From positions 1 through 64,000 of the forward strand of contig CAXOVX010000015.1 of NCBI GenBank assembly GCA_964213345.1: a DNA stretch of 64,000 bases, in the 5' to 3' direction. Both the position numbers and the translations under genes were made by a program. This document shows positions 9,843 through 18,910 of the stretch, piece after piece (within the stretch, counting starts at the first letter, position 1; every line of letters starts with the position of its first letter). Origin of the DNA: CAXOVX01 sp964213345. Its GTDB lineage: Bacteria > Pseudomonadota > Alphaproteobacteria > Rickettsiales > Midichloriaceae. Under the pieces are notes generated by a model. The model was given only the letters and a program-made list of their open reading frames with translations. It did not search any database and was not told the DNA's origin.

Positions 9843-10539
9843 ATTATCGCACCAATATCTGCATTCCGTGTCAAGCGCATTACATCAAAAATGCTAACTG
9901 CCATCTTGACCCCCTGCCTGCAGAGCTTCTATTCTTTCGACAGTTTGTCCAAGCTAAACCATAACTAACACTTATCATGTTATATGTCTAGCCTATACCA
10001 AGTTTAATTTCAAAATTTTTAGATTTTTGAGAAGTGCCAAACAACTACGGCTAACAATCGCAACATATATACCCCCTACGAGGGAAGTGGTCTTTGTCTA
10101 TTTTCTCGTAAAGTTCGACCATGGGTGCTGGGGTAATACCAAGTCCCATTTTTAAATCGGCACTATGAGCGCAGTGGTGAAGACGAAAGAGTGTAGAATT
10201 AATACTACGTAACTGAGCCCGTAACAACGTGAACGTTAAAAAGGGGAATTGGTACTATCCAGAGCAGGAGAAATGGGGATACTACCCTTTTTCAATTCAG
10301 TATCCAACTGTCCTATTCTCTTCTTTCCTTTCTTACTTAAGCGGGTTATTGCCTGTAATGCCTCAAATTTATCTATGTAACAATAAAAACTTCTACTAGT
10401 ATCTTATATATGTTATCTTCTTTCACAATGATATTTTTTTTTATTTTAGTGTAATTATCTTTTAAAAGGCTATTGTTGCACAACATACTCAATATTTTTT
10501 TATAAAACTTAGCTTGTCATATCTGATTACGAGCCAAAA
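9843..10539. other. Intergenic region with a family A repeat and a short decayed coding fragment
   Basis: This 697-bp gap separates divergent thrS and mraY and must hold their promoters, but I see no clear pair of -35/-10 boxes. A complete family A element occupies 10139-10252. On the minus strand, 10262-10400 reads about 45 codons without a stop (including FEALQAITRLSKKGKKR) and runs into the repeat, as expected for a gene end truncated by the insertion. It has no start and I do not recognise it. The rest is AT-rich and appears non-coding. Confidence 0.5.
10139..10252 (+). repeat. Family A short inverted-end element (MITE-like), copy 1
   Basis: The ends are CCAAGTCCCATTTTTAAA and, inverted, CCAATTCCCCTTTTTAAC, bordered by TA on both sides. 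The inner text (GCGCAGTGGTGAAG, AACTGAGCCC) recurs in the other family A copies of this window. It contains no coding frame and lies between thrS and mraY. Confidence 0.85.
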
Positions 10540-11625
10540 ATGCTTTACTTTCTTTCTTCGTTCCTAGTTTATAAATTGCATATACTTAACGTTTTTAGAT
10601 ACATCACGTTTCGTAGTATATGTGCAGTGTTTACCTCCTTTCTCTTTAGTCTTCTATTGGGGCCGGGAGTTATAAAATTACTTAAGGAAATACAAAAAGA
10701 TGGTCAGCCAATAAGAGAAGATGGGCCGAAAACCCATCTTAGCAAAATAGGCACGCCGACGATGGGTGGCATACTCATCATGGGTAGCGCACTGTTGTCC
10801 ATTTTACTATGGGCGAACTTAGCAAATTATTACATCTGGTTATTGACAGGAGTGATGTTAGGTTATGGAATTTTGGGATTTTGTGATGATTACTTAAAAT
10901 TGAAATGCCGTAGTGCTAAGGGCATAAGTGGTAAGAATAAGTTAGTATGGCAATTTTCCCTGGGGATTATTACATCTATGACTATCAGCTACCTGGATAA
11001 GACGGCAACTAATACAACACTAGCGCTCCCATTCTTTAAGGATGTTGTAATTAACTTGTATTGGTTTTACTTTATTTTTGCCAGTATTGTGATAGTAGGG
11101 TCTTCCAATGCTGTGAATTTGACGGATGGCTTAGACGGACTGGCGATGGGACCTATTATCACAGTCTTGGGATGCTTTGCGCTAATAAGTTATATAGTTG
11201 GTAATTTAATTTTTGCTGATTATTTACAATTACATTACGTTAATAAAGCAGGTGAAATTACAGTACTGTGTGCTGCACTTATTGGTTCTGGTCTTGGATT
11301 TTTGTGGTACAACGCTCCACCGGCTAAGATCTTTATGGGAGATGTGGGCAGCTTATCTCTAGGCGCTGTTCTTGGTACTGTTAGCGTTATTACTAAACAC
11401 GAAATCGTACTATTTTTTACGGGAGGATTGTTTGTTATAGAAGCTGTGTCAGTAATCCTGCAAGTTGGATCGTATAAATTGAGAAAGAGGCGCATATTCC
11501 ACATGGCCCCCATCCACCATCACTTTGAAAAACTGGGCTGGAGCGAGTCCACCATTGTAATGCGCTTTTGGATTCTAGCAATCTTATTTGCACTGATAGG
11601 ACTATCAACCCTAAAACTACGTTAG
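10540..11625 (+). CDS. mraY: Phospho-N-acetylmuramoyl-pentapeptide transferase
   Basis: MraY joins UDP-MurNAc-pentapeptide to undecaprenyl phosphate to make lipid I in the inner membrane. The 361-residue protein has the family signatures in order: TPTMGG (about 72-77), the metal-binding FCDDYLK (D116, D117), NLTDGLDGLA, FMGDVGSLSLGA, and the cytoplasmic MAPIHHHFEKLGW with three His residues. Around ten membrane segments are visible. It stands alone rather than in a dcw cluster, which is common in Rickettsiales. The length is normal. Confidence 0.96.
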   Translation: MLYFLSSFLVYKLHILNVFRYITFRSICAVFTSFLFSLLLGPGVIKLLKEIQKDGQPIREDGPKTHLSKIGTPTMGGILIMGSALLSILLWANLANYYIWLLTGVMLGYGILGFCDDYLKLKCRSAKGISGKNKLVWQFSLGIITSMTISYLDKTATNTTLALPFFKDVVINLYWFYFIFASIVIVGSSNAVNLTDGLDGLAMGPIITVLGCFALISYIVGNLIFADYLQLHYVNKAGEITVLCAALIGSGLGFLWYNAPPAKIFMGDVGSLSLGAVLGTVSVITKHEIVLFFTGGLFVIEAVSVILQVGSYKLRKRRIFHMAPIHHHFEKLGWSESTIVMRFWILAILFALIGLSTLKLR

Positions 11626-11671
11626 CATCAACCGGCGTATACGCCCCCCTCCCTTGGGGGCTGCAGATCTA

Positions 11672-12247
11672 TCATATGGTAGACTCTCTAGCTATGAAAT
11701 CATAGCTACGCATGTACTCTATGTTTAGAACATTCTGTACTGCTCGCAGCACTGATACTACTCTACCTATGTCACATATCACTTCTTTGCTTACTTGCAT
11801 CCGCATTAGCTCTTCTACATGTACGTTGATACAGTACTTGCAGCCATTTAATATAGAGGCACCCAAACAATACATCTTAAAATCAACCATTTTTACACCT
11901 GGATCAAGCATAGACTGCATATATAGTTTATGTGGTACTTGCTTTATACCCTCACCCTCTACCAAGTGTGTAAAATTAAAATACGTATTAGTCATAGACA
12001 TAACGACCGCAGCTACCTTACAAGCATGAGCATCCGCCTCCTCCAGAAACATTTTAGCATTAGCCCTTATATGATTTAGCAAAGGCTCATGATTTAACAA
12101 ATACCCCACGGTTAAAGCAACACCATACAATTGTTGCCCAGTTAGCAAAACACCCCCGTTCTCAAAAAGCTCCTTGAGATTAATCTTTACATCCCCTGCA
12201 TATGCAGGTATTTTTCTAATCAAACTCTCCATTGTCGTACTGCACAA
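11672..12247 (-). CDS. AhpD/carboxymuconolactone decarboxylase-family protein, altered active site
   Basis: AhpD-type proteins are small all-helical thiol peroxidases or reductants. The 191-residue protein has the CxxC-xxx-H core, with C136, C139 and H143 in NGCKYCINVH, and a typical helical N-terminal half. In characterised AhpD the core motif has a proton-relay Glu twelve residues before the first Cys; here that position is Lys124. The Gly usually ten residues after the His is Ser153. The CxxC pair could still be redox active, but classical AhpD chemistry is doubtful. It is convergent with mraY and 12 bases downstream of lptF on the same strand. Confidence 0.8.
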   Translation of the reverse strand: MCSTTMESLIRKIPAYAGDVKINLKELFENGGVLLTGQQLYGVALTVGYLLNHEPLLNHIRANAKMFLEEADAHACKVAAVVMSMTNTYFNFTHLVEGEGIKQVPHKLYMQSMLDPGVKMVDFKMYCLGASILNGCKYCINVHVEELMRMQVSKEVICDIGRVVSVLRAVQNVLNIEYMRSYDFIARESTI

Positions 12248-12259
12248 CGCCTTTTGTTA

Positions 12260-13378
12260 TTATATACAACACCCACATATCAAGTGCTTCCCGCCGCATC
12301 TTAGTCTAAATCCAAATCCTAAAATTAGCAAGTATAAAGTAATTGTAACATACATTAATACAATAAAATACGAATTTTTTAACGCAAGATTTTGCAGTAA
12401 AAAGCCCCATATATTAATTAATGTACCTGTTACGCCTATAAGTATCACGTGATAATTACGTGTGTAACGAACGTGATTTGCATATTTTAAAAACATGAAT
12501 GTTGCTAAAATTGTGAGCAATAAGCAGTATAATGGCCATACAAATCTTTGATGTAATGCTGCGATGTATTGGTTATTATCACCTGCATTTTGGGATGCTG
12601 ATAACAGTTCTGCTATAGAGTACTCGTTGACATCCATGATAGCGTTTGATGCTTGTTCCATGGAGCTATTTTTGAGATTTAATGCTATGTTATAATTCTT
12701 AAAAAATGCTGTATAATTTCGATGATTTGACGATATTTCTTCTTGATATGTACCATCTTGTAGTGCGATATTTAATATACCATGTGTGCCTGAATTGATT
12801 TTTGCATAATTGGCGCTTACAATGATTTTTTTGTCCTGTGATCTTGCGTCATATATAAAAATACCTTGTACGCCCCGATTGTCAATACGCTTGTCCACAT
12901 ATATGGTTAACTTGGGCATTTTTGTCATAAAATTACCTTCATCAACTAAAGTAAGTGCGCAATGTTGGTACAAGGAATTTTGCATTATTTTGAAATGTTT
13001 ATGTGTGTATGGCATCAAATATAAAGAGATTATGTAATGCACTATTGTGACGATGATAGATAAGGTAATGAATGGCTTTGCTATACTCCGATCACTCAAA
13101 CCAAAATTATACATAGCCAATATTTCGCAATTAACATGTAGCTTATGTAGGATATACAAAGTTGCTAAAAAACAAGCAAAAGGAAAGACGTTGAACCATA
13201 AAGTTGGCATGAGATATAGCAATAATTGCAGTATGTAACCAAATCCTTCTCCGTAATTTAGGACGATTTCTATAAACCTAACAGCTTGTGTCGCACATAT
13301 TACAGCACTAAGTACGCACAATATTACAATAAATGGCTTTAATAAACCAAAATATAGATATTTATAGTGAGTAAGCAT
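12260..13378 (-). CDS. lptF: LPS export ABC transporter permease, LptF-like
   Basis: This YjgP/YjgQ-family permease is one half of the LptB2FG transporter that extracts LPS from the inner membrane. The 372-residue protein has the expected plan: a membrane segment after residue 12, two more in the first 120 residues, a periplasmic beta-rich section (about 130-270) and a final three-helix bundle. The early block FACFLATLYILHKLH is followed by NCEILAMYNFGLS, equivalent to the S-E-I/L-x-A-hydrophobic-G coupling segment. It is divergent from an lptA-like gene 90 bp away. A second permease (LptG-like) lies at 31132-32214. Confidence 0.85.
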   Translation of the reverse strand: MLTHYKYLYFGLLKPFIVILCVLSAVICATQAVRFIEIVLNYGEGFGYILQLLLYLMPTLWFNVFPFACFLATLYILHKLHVNCEILAMYNFGLSDRSIAKPFITLSIIVTIVHYIISLYLMPYTHKHFKIMQNSLYQHCALTLVDEGNFMTKMPKLTIYVDKRIDNRGVQGIFIYDARSQDKKIIVSANYAKINSGTHGILNIALQDGTYQEEISSNHRNYTAFFKNYNIALNLKNSSMEQASNAIMDVNEYSIAELLSASQNAGDNNQYIAALHQRFVWPLYCLLLTILATFMFLKYANHVRYTRNYHVILIGVTGTLINIWGFLLQNLALKNSYFIVLMYVTITLYLLILGFGFRLRCGGKHLICGCCI

Positions 13379-13468
13379 TATATCATTGTTGTTAAATAGG
13401 CACTGCTATAAGGTACACACAATAAAAACGCAACTACCAGGTCTCATCTTACAGCTGGGTTACTCTAT

Positions 13469-14017
13469 ATGTTATTTTATCATTTTTTTAAAAAATTGCT
13501 CTTTTTTGCGTTTAGTACTGCCGTATGTGGATCTAGTAGCATGGCTTTTGCCATACAAGCAGATTTACATTTAGGAATTATCAATATTCAAGCGAATAAA
13601 ATGGTGATTTACTATGACAAAAATATAGCGATATTTCAAGGAAATGTTCTAGTCAAGAATGGCAAAGCACACCTTAATTGCAATGAATTGACCGTAAGTT
13701 ATGATGATATATCGCAAAATTTAAATTTCACGCATAAAAGAAGCAATATAGGTAATTTAAAATCAGATTACTATCACCTACCTCGCATAGAGTACGTTAT
13801 AGCACGTGGCAATGTTACGTTAGAATTAAACGATATATTTGCAGCTAGTAAAGAAATGCACTACCATCCCAAAGAAATGATATTAAGACTCCAAGGAGAG
13901 GGTATAATAAAGCAGAAGGACAATGTCATCAGAGGTAGTGTTATAACGTACGATGTATCAAAAAAAGAAATTAAGGCATCTGATGTGAGTGCTGATATTT
14001 CGATCAAAACACCTTAA
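13469..14017 (+). CDS. lptA: LptA/OstA-like periplasmic LPS transport protein
   Basis: The protein has an N-terminal signal peptide (about residues 1-28, KKLLFFAF then SMAFA). After it come OstA-type beta-jellyroll repeats: INIQANKMVIYYDKNIAIFQGNV, ITYDVSKKEIKA, and an internal IEYVIARGNVTLE strand. LptA bridges the inner- and outer-membrane LPS machinery. The 182-residue length is typical. It is divergent from lptF, which supports the assignment. The sequence is weakly conserved, so this rests on the repeat pattern and context. Confidence 0.8.
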   Translation: MLFYHFFKKLLFFAFSTAVCGSSSMAFAIQADLHLGIINIQANKMVIYYDKNIAIFQGNVLVKNGKAHLNCNELTVSYDDISQNLNFTHKRSNIGNLKSDYYHLPRIEYVIARGNVTLELNDIFAASKEMHYHPKEMILRLQGEGIIKQKDNVIRGSVITYDVSKKEIKASDVSADISIKTP

Positions 14018-14074
14018 TAGCGTCTCATGCTATGTAGTTGATTGGGAGGATATGTGTGCCAAATAAAAGCGCTC

Positions 14075-14518
14075 CTAGGAGGGGCTAGTTCGCCCCCTAT
14101 GTTGTTGTGCCTTTTGTATAGCTCTTTCATCCAAGGCTTTTCTTTCCGCTTTTTGAGCATTTTTTTCTGTGAGTGATTGATATTTTTTAAGCAAATGCTC
14201 ATATTTTTTTTGCTCAATATAAAGTGATCTTACGTGCTCAAGAATGTGTTGTAGTTCTTGTTCTTTATTCTGGACCTCTATTTTGAGGATGTCTTGTTTT
14301 TGTTTATTACAAATATAAAAAGAATAAAAATCATACATTGGCATATCACACAACCTAGAAGCTAAGGTATTGCTTTCAGTTTGTAGCTCTTCTTGTAGTT
14401 TTGCGATCACATCTCCTAATTGTTTGAGTTCTTGTTGCACTCTCTGCTTTTTCAGCAAACTCTCATCCAAATATTTTTGCAGTAAATGCAGGAATTTTTG
14501 CAAAGTAGCTATACGCAT
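14075..14518 (-). CDS. fliJ: Coiled-coil protein, probable flagellar export chaperone FliJ
   Basis: The 147-residue protein is almost entirely helical and coiled-coil. It ends in a segment resembling the FliJ C-terminus (KKYEHLLKKYQSLTEKNAQK followed by ERKALDERAIQK). FliJ escorts flagellar export substrates and contacts the export ATPase. Size and heptad pattern match, and a flagellar hook gene is present at 33301. FliJ is poorly conserved and coiled coils mislead, so a different coiled-coil protein is possible. No fliI or fliH lies beside it. Confidence 0.6.
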   Translation of the reverse strand: MRIATLQKFLHLLQKYLDESLLKKQRVQQELKQLGDVIAKLQEELQTESNTLASRLCDMPMYDFYSFYICNKQKQDILKIEVQNKEQELQHILEHVRSLYIEQKKYEHLLKKYQSLTEKNAQKAERKALDERAIQKAQQHRGRTSPS

Positions 14519-14561
14519 TCTAGAGATATGGTTTTTTATGAGAATAACTAAATAATTTTGC

Positions 14562-15248
14562 CTACGTAGTAGTATTATTTGATGTATATTCCAACAGGGT
14601 AGATTTAAATTCTCGCACTATTTTTGCATATAACTTTTTTTTAAAATATATAGCTGTTTTGCACAAAGCAGCTATATTTACCCAACGCCACTTAGCAAAT
14701 TCTTGAATCTCTGGATCTCTATCAATTTTTATGTCTGAGTCACTACCTAAAAAAGCTAACAAAAACCATTTTTGCCTTTGTCCTTTGTACTGTCCCTTAT
14801 ATATCGAGTTCAAAACTCCTTCAGGAAAATTGTAAGAATACCAATGTTTTGATTCATATATTATGGCCACTTTGTCAATACCTACCTCTTCGTATACTTC
14901 GCGGTACACTGCCTGTTTCGGATTTTCTCCTGCATCTATCCCCCCCTGAGGCATCTGCCAGGCAGCCATAGGGGTATTTTTACGCTGTCCAACGAGTATT
15001 TCTTGCTTTTTATTGAAAATCATAGCCCCTACTCCTGGCCTATAGTACCCAGTTGCAAGCTTTGTATTAGGTATAAGGTTATGTGCTACCATATTATCGA
15101 TACTTCTCAACATAAAATGCATCATTCTGTCAGATGTTACACTTTTTTGCTCAAGATACAATAGGGCCTCTTTCAAACCTTCTTTTCTTACGATTTTAGT
15201 TATTAGTCTTATCCTCTTATCTAAATACCAAGATACTTTGTAATTCAC
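14562..15248 (-). CDS. rppH: Nudix hydrolase, RNA 5'-pyrophosphohydrolase RppH-like
   Basis: RppH trims 5'-triphosphate ends of mRNA and so triggers decay. A complete Nudix box is visible at about residues 102-124: GG-x5-E-x7-REVYEEVG within the stretch starting GGIDAGENPKQ. It is preceded by YRPGVGAMIFN and PMAAWQMPQ, which are typical of RppH. The frame carries about 65 extra N-terminal residues compared with RppH. Translation could instead start at MVAHN (15092), giving a normal 176-residue enzyme. The extension is rich in basic residues and I do not recognise it. Confidence 0.88.
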   Translation of the reverse strand: MNYKVSWYLDKRIRLITKIVRKEGLKEALLYLEQKSVTSDRMMHFMLRSIDNMVAHNLIPNTKLATGYYRPGVGAMIFNKKQEILVGQRKNTPMAAWQMPQGGIDAGENPKQAVYREVYEEVGIDKVAIIYESKHWYSYNFPEGVLNSIYKGQYKGQRQKWFLLAFLGSDSDIKIDRDPEIQEFAKWRWVNIAALCKTAIYFKKKLYAKIVREFKSTLLEYTSNNTTT

Positions 15249-15542
15249 TCTTAACGTTTTTTCGGTTGCCCCGTAATACCAATTTTATTTTTTGTATTTT
15301 GATATATTTTGGTATACAAGGGCTATGTTTAGATTTCATCTTCCAAGGTTGATTCGTTGATGAAACTTATACGTGTGCAGATTTGGATATGCAGATTAGG
15401 TTTCAAACAGGGATTTATTGCGGAAGTGAGTTTGTCATTCGTGTAAGTATTTGAGGCGTGGATTGATTGTCTATCTTAAAGCTCTCTCATTATGCAACAA
15501 ATTTTTACTATAAAATAAACAAAAAGCTAACAGAGTTACACA

Positions 15543-16994
15543 ATGACTAAAACAACAATTTTAAAGCGCGCAAGTTTAATCTTTTTGGCATTTTTTTTAT
15601 TGATATTTTGGCAAATGCCTGCACCTAGTGGCATGAGTGATCAGGCTTGGCATATTTTTATCATCTTTATAACTACCATCTTAGGTATAATGTTTAACGC
15701 TCTCCCTCTTGGGGTTATTAGCTTAATAGCTTTAACGTTGTGTATGATGACCAAGTTGCTTACGGTAGATAAAGCGTTAAGTGGGTTTGGCTCTCCCATT
15801 GTTTGGTTGGTCGTAATGGCGTTTTTTATAGCTCGTGCCTTAATAAAAAGTGGTTTAGGAGCTCGTGTTGCGTACTACCTAATCTCTAAATTTGGTAGTA
15901 GTACACTAGGATTGTCATATAGTATAATATTAACAGAATTGTTTTTGGCCCCTGCAATTCCAAGTGCGAGTGCAAGAGGGGGGGGGATAATGTTTCCTGT
16001 AGTACAATCTGTGATTGATGGATACAGACGTGCTCGTAATACCGAAATAGGCGTAGATTCTTTGAATGATAGTCATAAAGAAAATAAGATAGGTAAATTT
16101 TTAATAATGCTGTGTTTTCATACTAATGTGATAACAAGCGCTATGTTTTTGACTGCAATTGCTTCCAATCCCATTGTAGTGAAACTAGCAGCATCATATG
16201 GTGTGCATATAGATTGGGTGAATTGGGCTATAGGGGCCATTGTTCCAGGACTTATATCACTTCTTGCATTGCCTGTTATCTTATATATTTTATGCAAACC
16301 TACAGTTGTAAATGGCCATGAAATAGTTATAGCAGCTAAAGAGACACTTAGAGCAATGGGATCGTTAAAAACAAGTGAGATTTTTACCTTTATTATATTT
16401 CTAGCCTTAATAGCAATGTGGATATTTGAACACTATCTGTCTCTCAACGCCACAACTGCGGCTATGATTGGGTTGAGTGCTTTATTACTTACCAAAGTTT
16501 TAAATTGGAATGATGTCGTGAAAGAACAGGGGGCTTGGGACACATTTATATGGTTTTCTATTTTGGTTGTATTGGCGGGTGCGCTGAATGATCTCGGAAC
16601 AACCAAATGGATGGTAAGCAAAATTGAATTGCTCTATAAGCATAATAACATGGGTAAATTTAGCTTACTTACCATCTTGTGCTTGTTCTTTTTTTACATA
16701 CACTATTTCTTTGCTAGCGTAACTGTCCATATCACTGTTATGTATGCCATTTTCTTGGGAATTTTTATAGATATTGGATTGCCTCCATTACCTTCAGCAC
16801 TGTCTCTGGCTTTCCTTTCAGTCTTATCTGCTAGCTTGACGCATTATGGGATTGGTTCAGCCCCTATATTTTTTGGTGCAGGGCATGTTAGCATCCCATA
16901 TTGGTGGAGAATTTCTGCTATAGTAGCAATTATAAATTTATCAATATGGGTAATTGTGTGTGGTATATGGTGGAAAGCATTGGGATGGATATGA
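15543..16994 (+). CDS. DASS-family dicarboxylate/anion permease
   Basis: This 483-residue protein is a multi-pass inner-membrane carrier of the divalent anion:sodium symporter / 2-oxoglutarate-malate translocator group. Visible hallmarks are an N-terminal block with ALPLGVISLIALTL, FGSPIVWLVVMAFFIARALIKSG, PAIPSASARGGGIMFPVV and WDTFIWFSILVVLAGALNDLG. For an intracellular bacterium it plausibly imports host dicarboxylates, but the substrate cannot be read from the sequence. It stands alone, with about 290 bp upstream and 260 bp downstream lacking genes. Confidence 0.88.
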   Translation: MTKTTILKRASLIFLAFFLLIFWQMPAPSGMSDQAWHIFIIFITTILGIMFNALPLGVISLIALTLCMMTKLLTVDKALSGFGSPIVWLVVMAFFIARALIKSGLGARVAYYLISKFGSSTLGLSYSIILTELFLAPAIPSASARGGGIMFPVVQSVIDGYRRARNTEIGVDSLNDSHKENKIGKFLIMLCFHTNVITSAMFLTAIASNPIVVKLAASYGVHIDWVNWAIGAIVPGLISLLALPVILYILCKPTVVNGHEIVIAAKETLRAMGSLKTSEIFTFIIFLALIAMWIFEHYLSLNATTAAMIGLSALLLTKVLNWNDVVKEQGAWDTFIWFSILVVLAGALNDLGTTKWMVSKIELLYKHNNMGKFSLLTILCLFFFYIHYFFASVTVHITVMYAIFLGIFIDIGLPPLPSALSLAFLSVLSASLTHYGIGSAPIFFGAGHVSIPYWWRISAIVAIINLSIWVIVCGIWWKALGWI

Positions 16995-17256
16995 TGAAGG
17001 ATGGGGGATGCTATGAAGAAAGCCCCTACTCATAGATGTTTGATTCCAGAGAATAGTGGCTAGTGCTCATTTAAAAATGTATGATGTGAAGATTTCATCA
17101 AGTATCGTACAAAGCATGCATGATGATATTTTTATATTACTCAAGTACTATTTTGTGCTATCTCGGGTTATTCCTAAGAAGATAATTAATTCTTGCAAAA
17201 TTGATATAAACCAATAAGTATTCATTGTAGCAATTAATAGCAAATCAATTAGATGA

Positions 17257-18240
17257 ATGGGCATATCTCTTCCACTTAAAATTATACCTACTGACACAAA
17301 GATAAATTTCGTTTCTGCCAGGTATTATGCTCTGATTCTGAGTGCTATCATTACTATAGGCACCATAATTGGAGTATTTACTAGGGGGCTAAATTTAGGT
17401 ATAGATTTTAACGGTGGAATTCTCATAGAATGTTCCACAATAGGTAAATTCAACGTTGAAGAGTTGCGAGAAGCCATATCGAAGCAAGGATACACAAGCT
17501 TTAATGTTCAAGAATATCAATCAACTTCTGGACATAACATCATGATAAGAGTGCAGCCAAAGGATGTGATACATTATGAAGCTGATATATCTCAAATTAA
17601 ATTGATGCTGCAAGGCATGTCGGATACTATTCGATTTGAACGTGTAGACTATGTAGGCCCAAAAGTAGGTAATGATTTCGTTTTTAATGCAATTCAGGCT
17701 CTGGGAATAGCCTTAGTAGTAATGATGATATATACATGGATTCGTTTTGAATGGCAATTTGGTATAGGTGTTATTATCGCATTACTGCATGACTGTATAG
17801 CCACGATAGGGTTTTACGTAGTAAGTGGATATGAATTTGACCTAACCTCCATTGCAGCAATATTGACAATAATAGGATACTCTATCAATGATAGTGTTGT
17901 TATATATGATAGAATTAGAGAAAATTTACGCAAACATCATGGCAAAAAAACTGCAGATGTTATAAATATCAGTATAAACGAGACCTTATCACGTACCATT
18001 ATGACAGTAGCTACTACCCTTATAGTCTGTCTAATGTTAATTTTGTTTGGTGGGGAAACGTTGAAAGGATTTAGCACAGCCACATTTTTTGGAATCACCT
18101 TTGGCACTTACTCTTCAATATATATATCAGCTCCCGTCTTAACATTTTTTGGAAAAAGAACAACTACAACAAAAACATCAGGGACGAAACATAAAAGCAC
18201 GCACCAACTCAAAGCTAAGAGAATCTCCCACCACATATGA
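17257..18240 (+). CDS. secF: Protein translocase subunit SecF
   Basis: SecF, with SecD, uses proton flow to pull proteins across the inner membrane. The 327-residue protein has the diagnostic order: the first membrane segment, then GLNLGIDFNGG (about 48-58), a periplasmic P4 domain, and five C-terminal membrane segments with DFDLTSIAAILTIIGYSIND-like and VVIYDRIREN motifs. The ATG at 17257 gives the usual short N-terminus. secD is not in the window. The basic C-terminal tail is longer than usual. Confidence 0.95.
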   Translation: MGISLPLKIIPTDTKINFVSARYYALILSAIITIGTIIGVFTRGLNLGIDFNGGILIECSTIGKFNVEELREAISKQGYTSFNVQEYQSTSGHNIMIRVQPKDVIHYEADISQIKLMLQGMSDTIRFERVDYVGPKVGNDFVFNAIQALGIALVVMMIYTWIRFEWQFGIGVIIALLHDCIATIGFYVVSGYEFDLTSIAAILTIIGYSINDSVVIYDRIRENLRKHHGKKTADVINISINETLSRTIMTVATTLIVCLMLILFGGETLKGFSTATFFGITFGTYSSIYISAPVLTFFGKRTTTTKTSGTKHKSTHQLKAKRISHHI

Positions 18241-18241
18241 T

Positions 18242-18279
18242 CTCTGCCGCAAGTTCCAAGAAAGTACCTTGCTGCAGAG
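18242..18279. terminator. Hairpin between convergent secF and rpoZ
   Basis: CTCTGCCGCAAG and CTTGCTGCAGAG form a 12-bp stem with one mismatch and a 14-base loop. It lies directly between the secF stop and the rpoZ stop, where a two-way terminator is expected. No T-run follows on either strand, so intrinsic termination is uncertain. Confidence 0.4.
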
Positions 18280-18287
18280 TTGGGATG

Positions 18288-18761
18288 TCAATTTTCGGTA
18301 GCCACATCTTCGTACAGTTTTTGCATTTGTTCAATTTTGCTATCGTTTTTCTTGTCTAAATCCGAGTTCTGTCCGCCTACAACATGTTCTTTGGTAACGT
18401 TGCCTTCTTTATACTTAACTGTACCTTCTAGCTGAATGATATCGTAAAACAGCCTACTCACATCGTCATCAATATCAAAAATTTTACAATCACCCTCGCC
18501 CTTGGTGGTGGCATGAGCTGGTAAATGCCTTTGTACCCTATAAATTTGATATTTACTGATAACCTCCTCCCTCAATTTACTCATATTAATGACACCTTGT
18601 GCTATTTCACGTAATGCAATGACAGCCTCTTTTTTACTATCAGATTGTATTAACGGTGGTGTACCAATAGAGAGCTCTTTGGCACGATGCGTCGCCAATT
18701 CTACCAACTCAAACCTACTACTTGCTTTATCCTTACAATCTTCAACTGTGACACGTGCCAT
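18288..18761 (-). CDS. rpoZ: DNA-directed RNA polymerase omega subunit
   Basis: Omega helps assemble RNA polymerase by binding the beta-prime subunit. The first 60 residues are a clear match: MARVTVEDC, then SRFELVELATHRAKEL, a short loop, and EAVIALREIAQG. The protein is 157 residues; omega is commonly 60-130, and alphaproteobacterial forms have longer acidic C-termini like this one (FDIDDDV and the lysine/aspartate-rich end). It faces secF and is followed upstream by a 149-bp gap before htpG on the same strand. Confidence 0.93.
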   Translation of the reverse strand: MARVTVEDCKDKASSRFELVELATHRAKELSIGTPPLIQSDSKKEAVIALREIAQGVINMSKLREEVISKYQIYRVQRHLPAHATTKGEGDCKIFDIDDDVSRLFYDIIQLEGTVKYKEGNVTKEHVVGGQNSDLDKKNDSKIEQMQKLYEDVATEN

Positions 18762-18910
18762 GTACTAATTACCTAGTTCAGAAAAACATTAATAAAAACA
18801 CAATACATAGAAAACATAGCTATTTATATTCCTAGCTGGCCCATTGTACGAAACTTTATACATGTTGTACAGACAGCAATTTTATTATATAAAAAACAGT
18901 CACAGAAAAA

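Noticed and set aside
11641..11662. CCCCCTCCCTTGGGGG after mraY as a rho-independent terminator
   Set aside because: The stem is five G-C pairs but there is no T-run on either strand; support is too thin for a feature.
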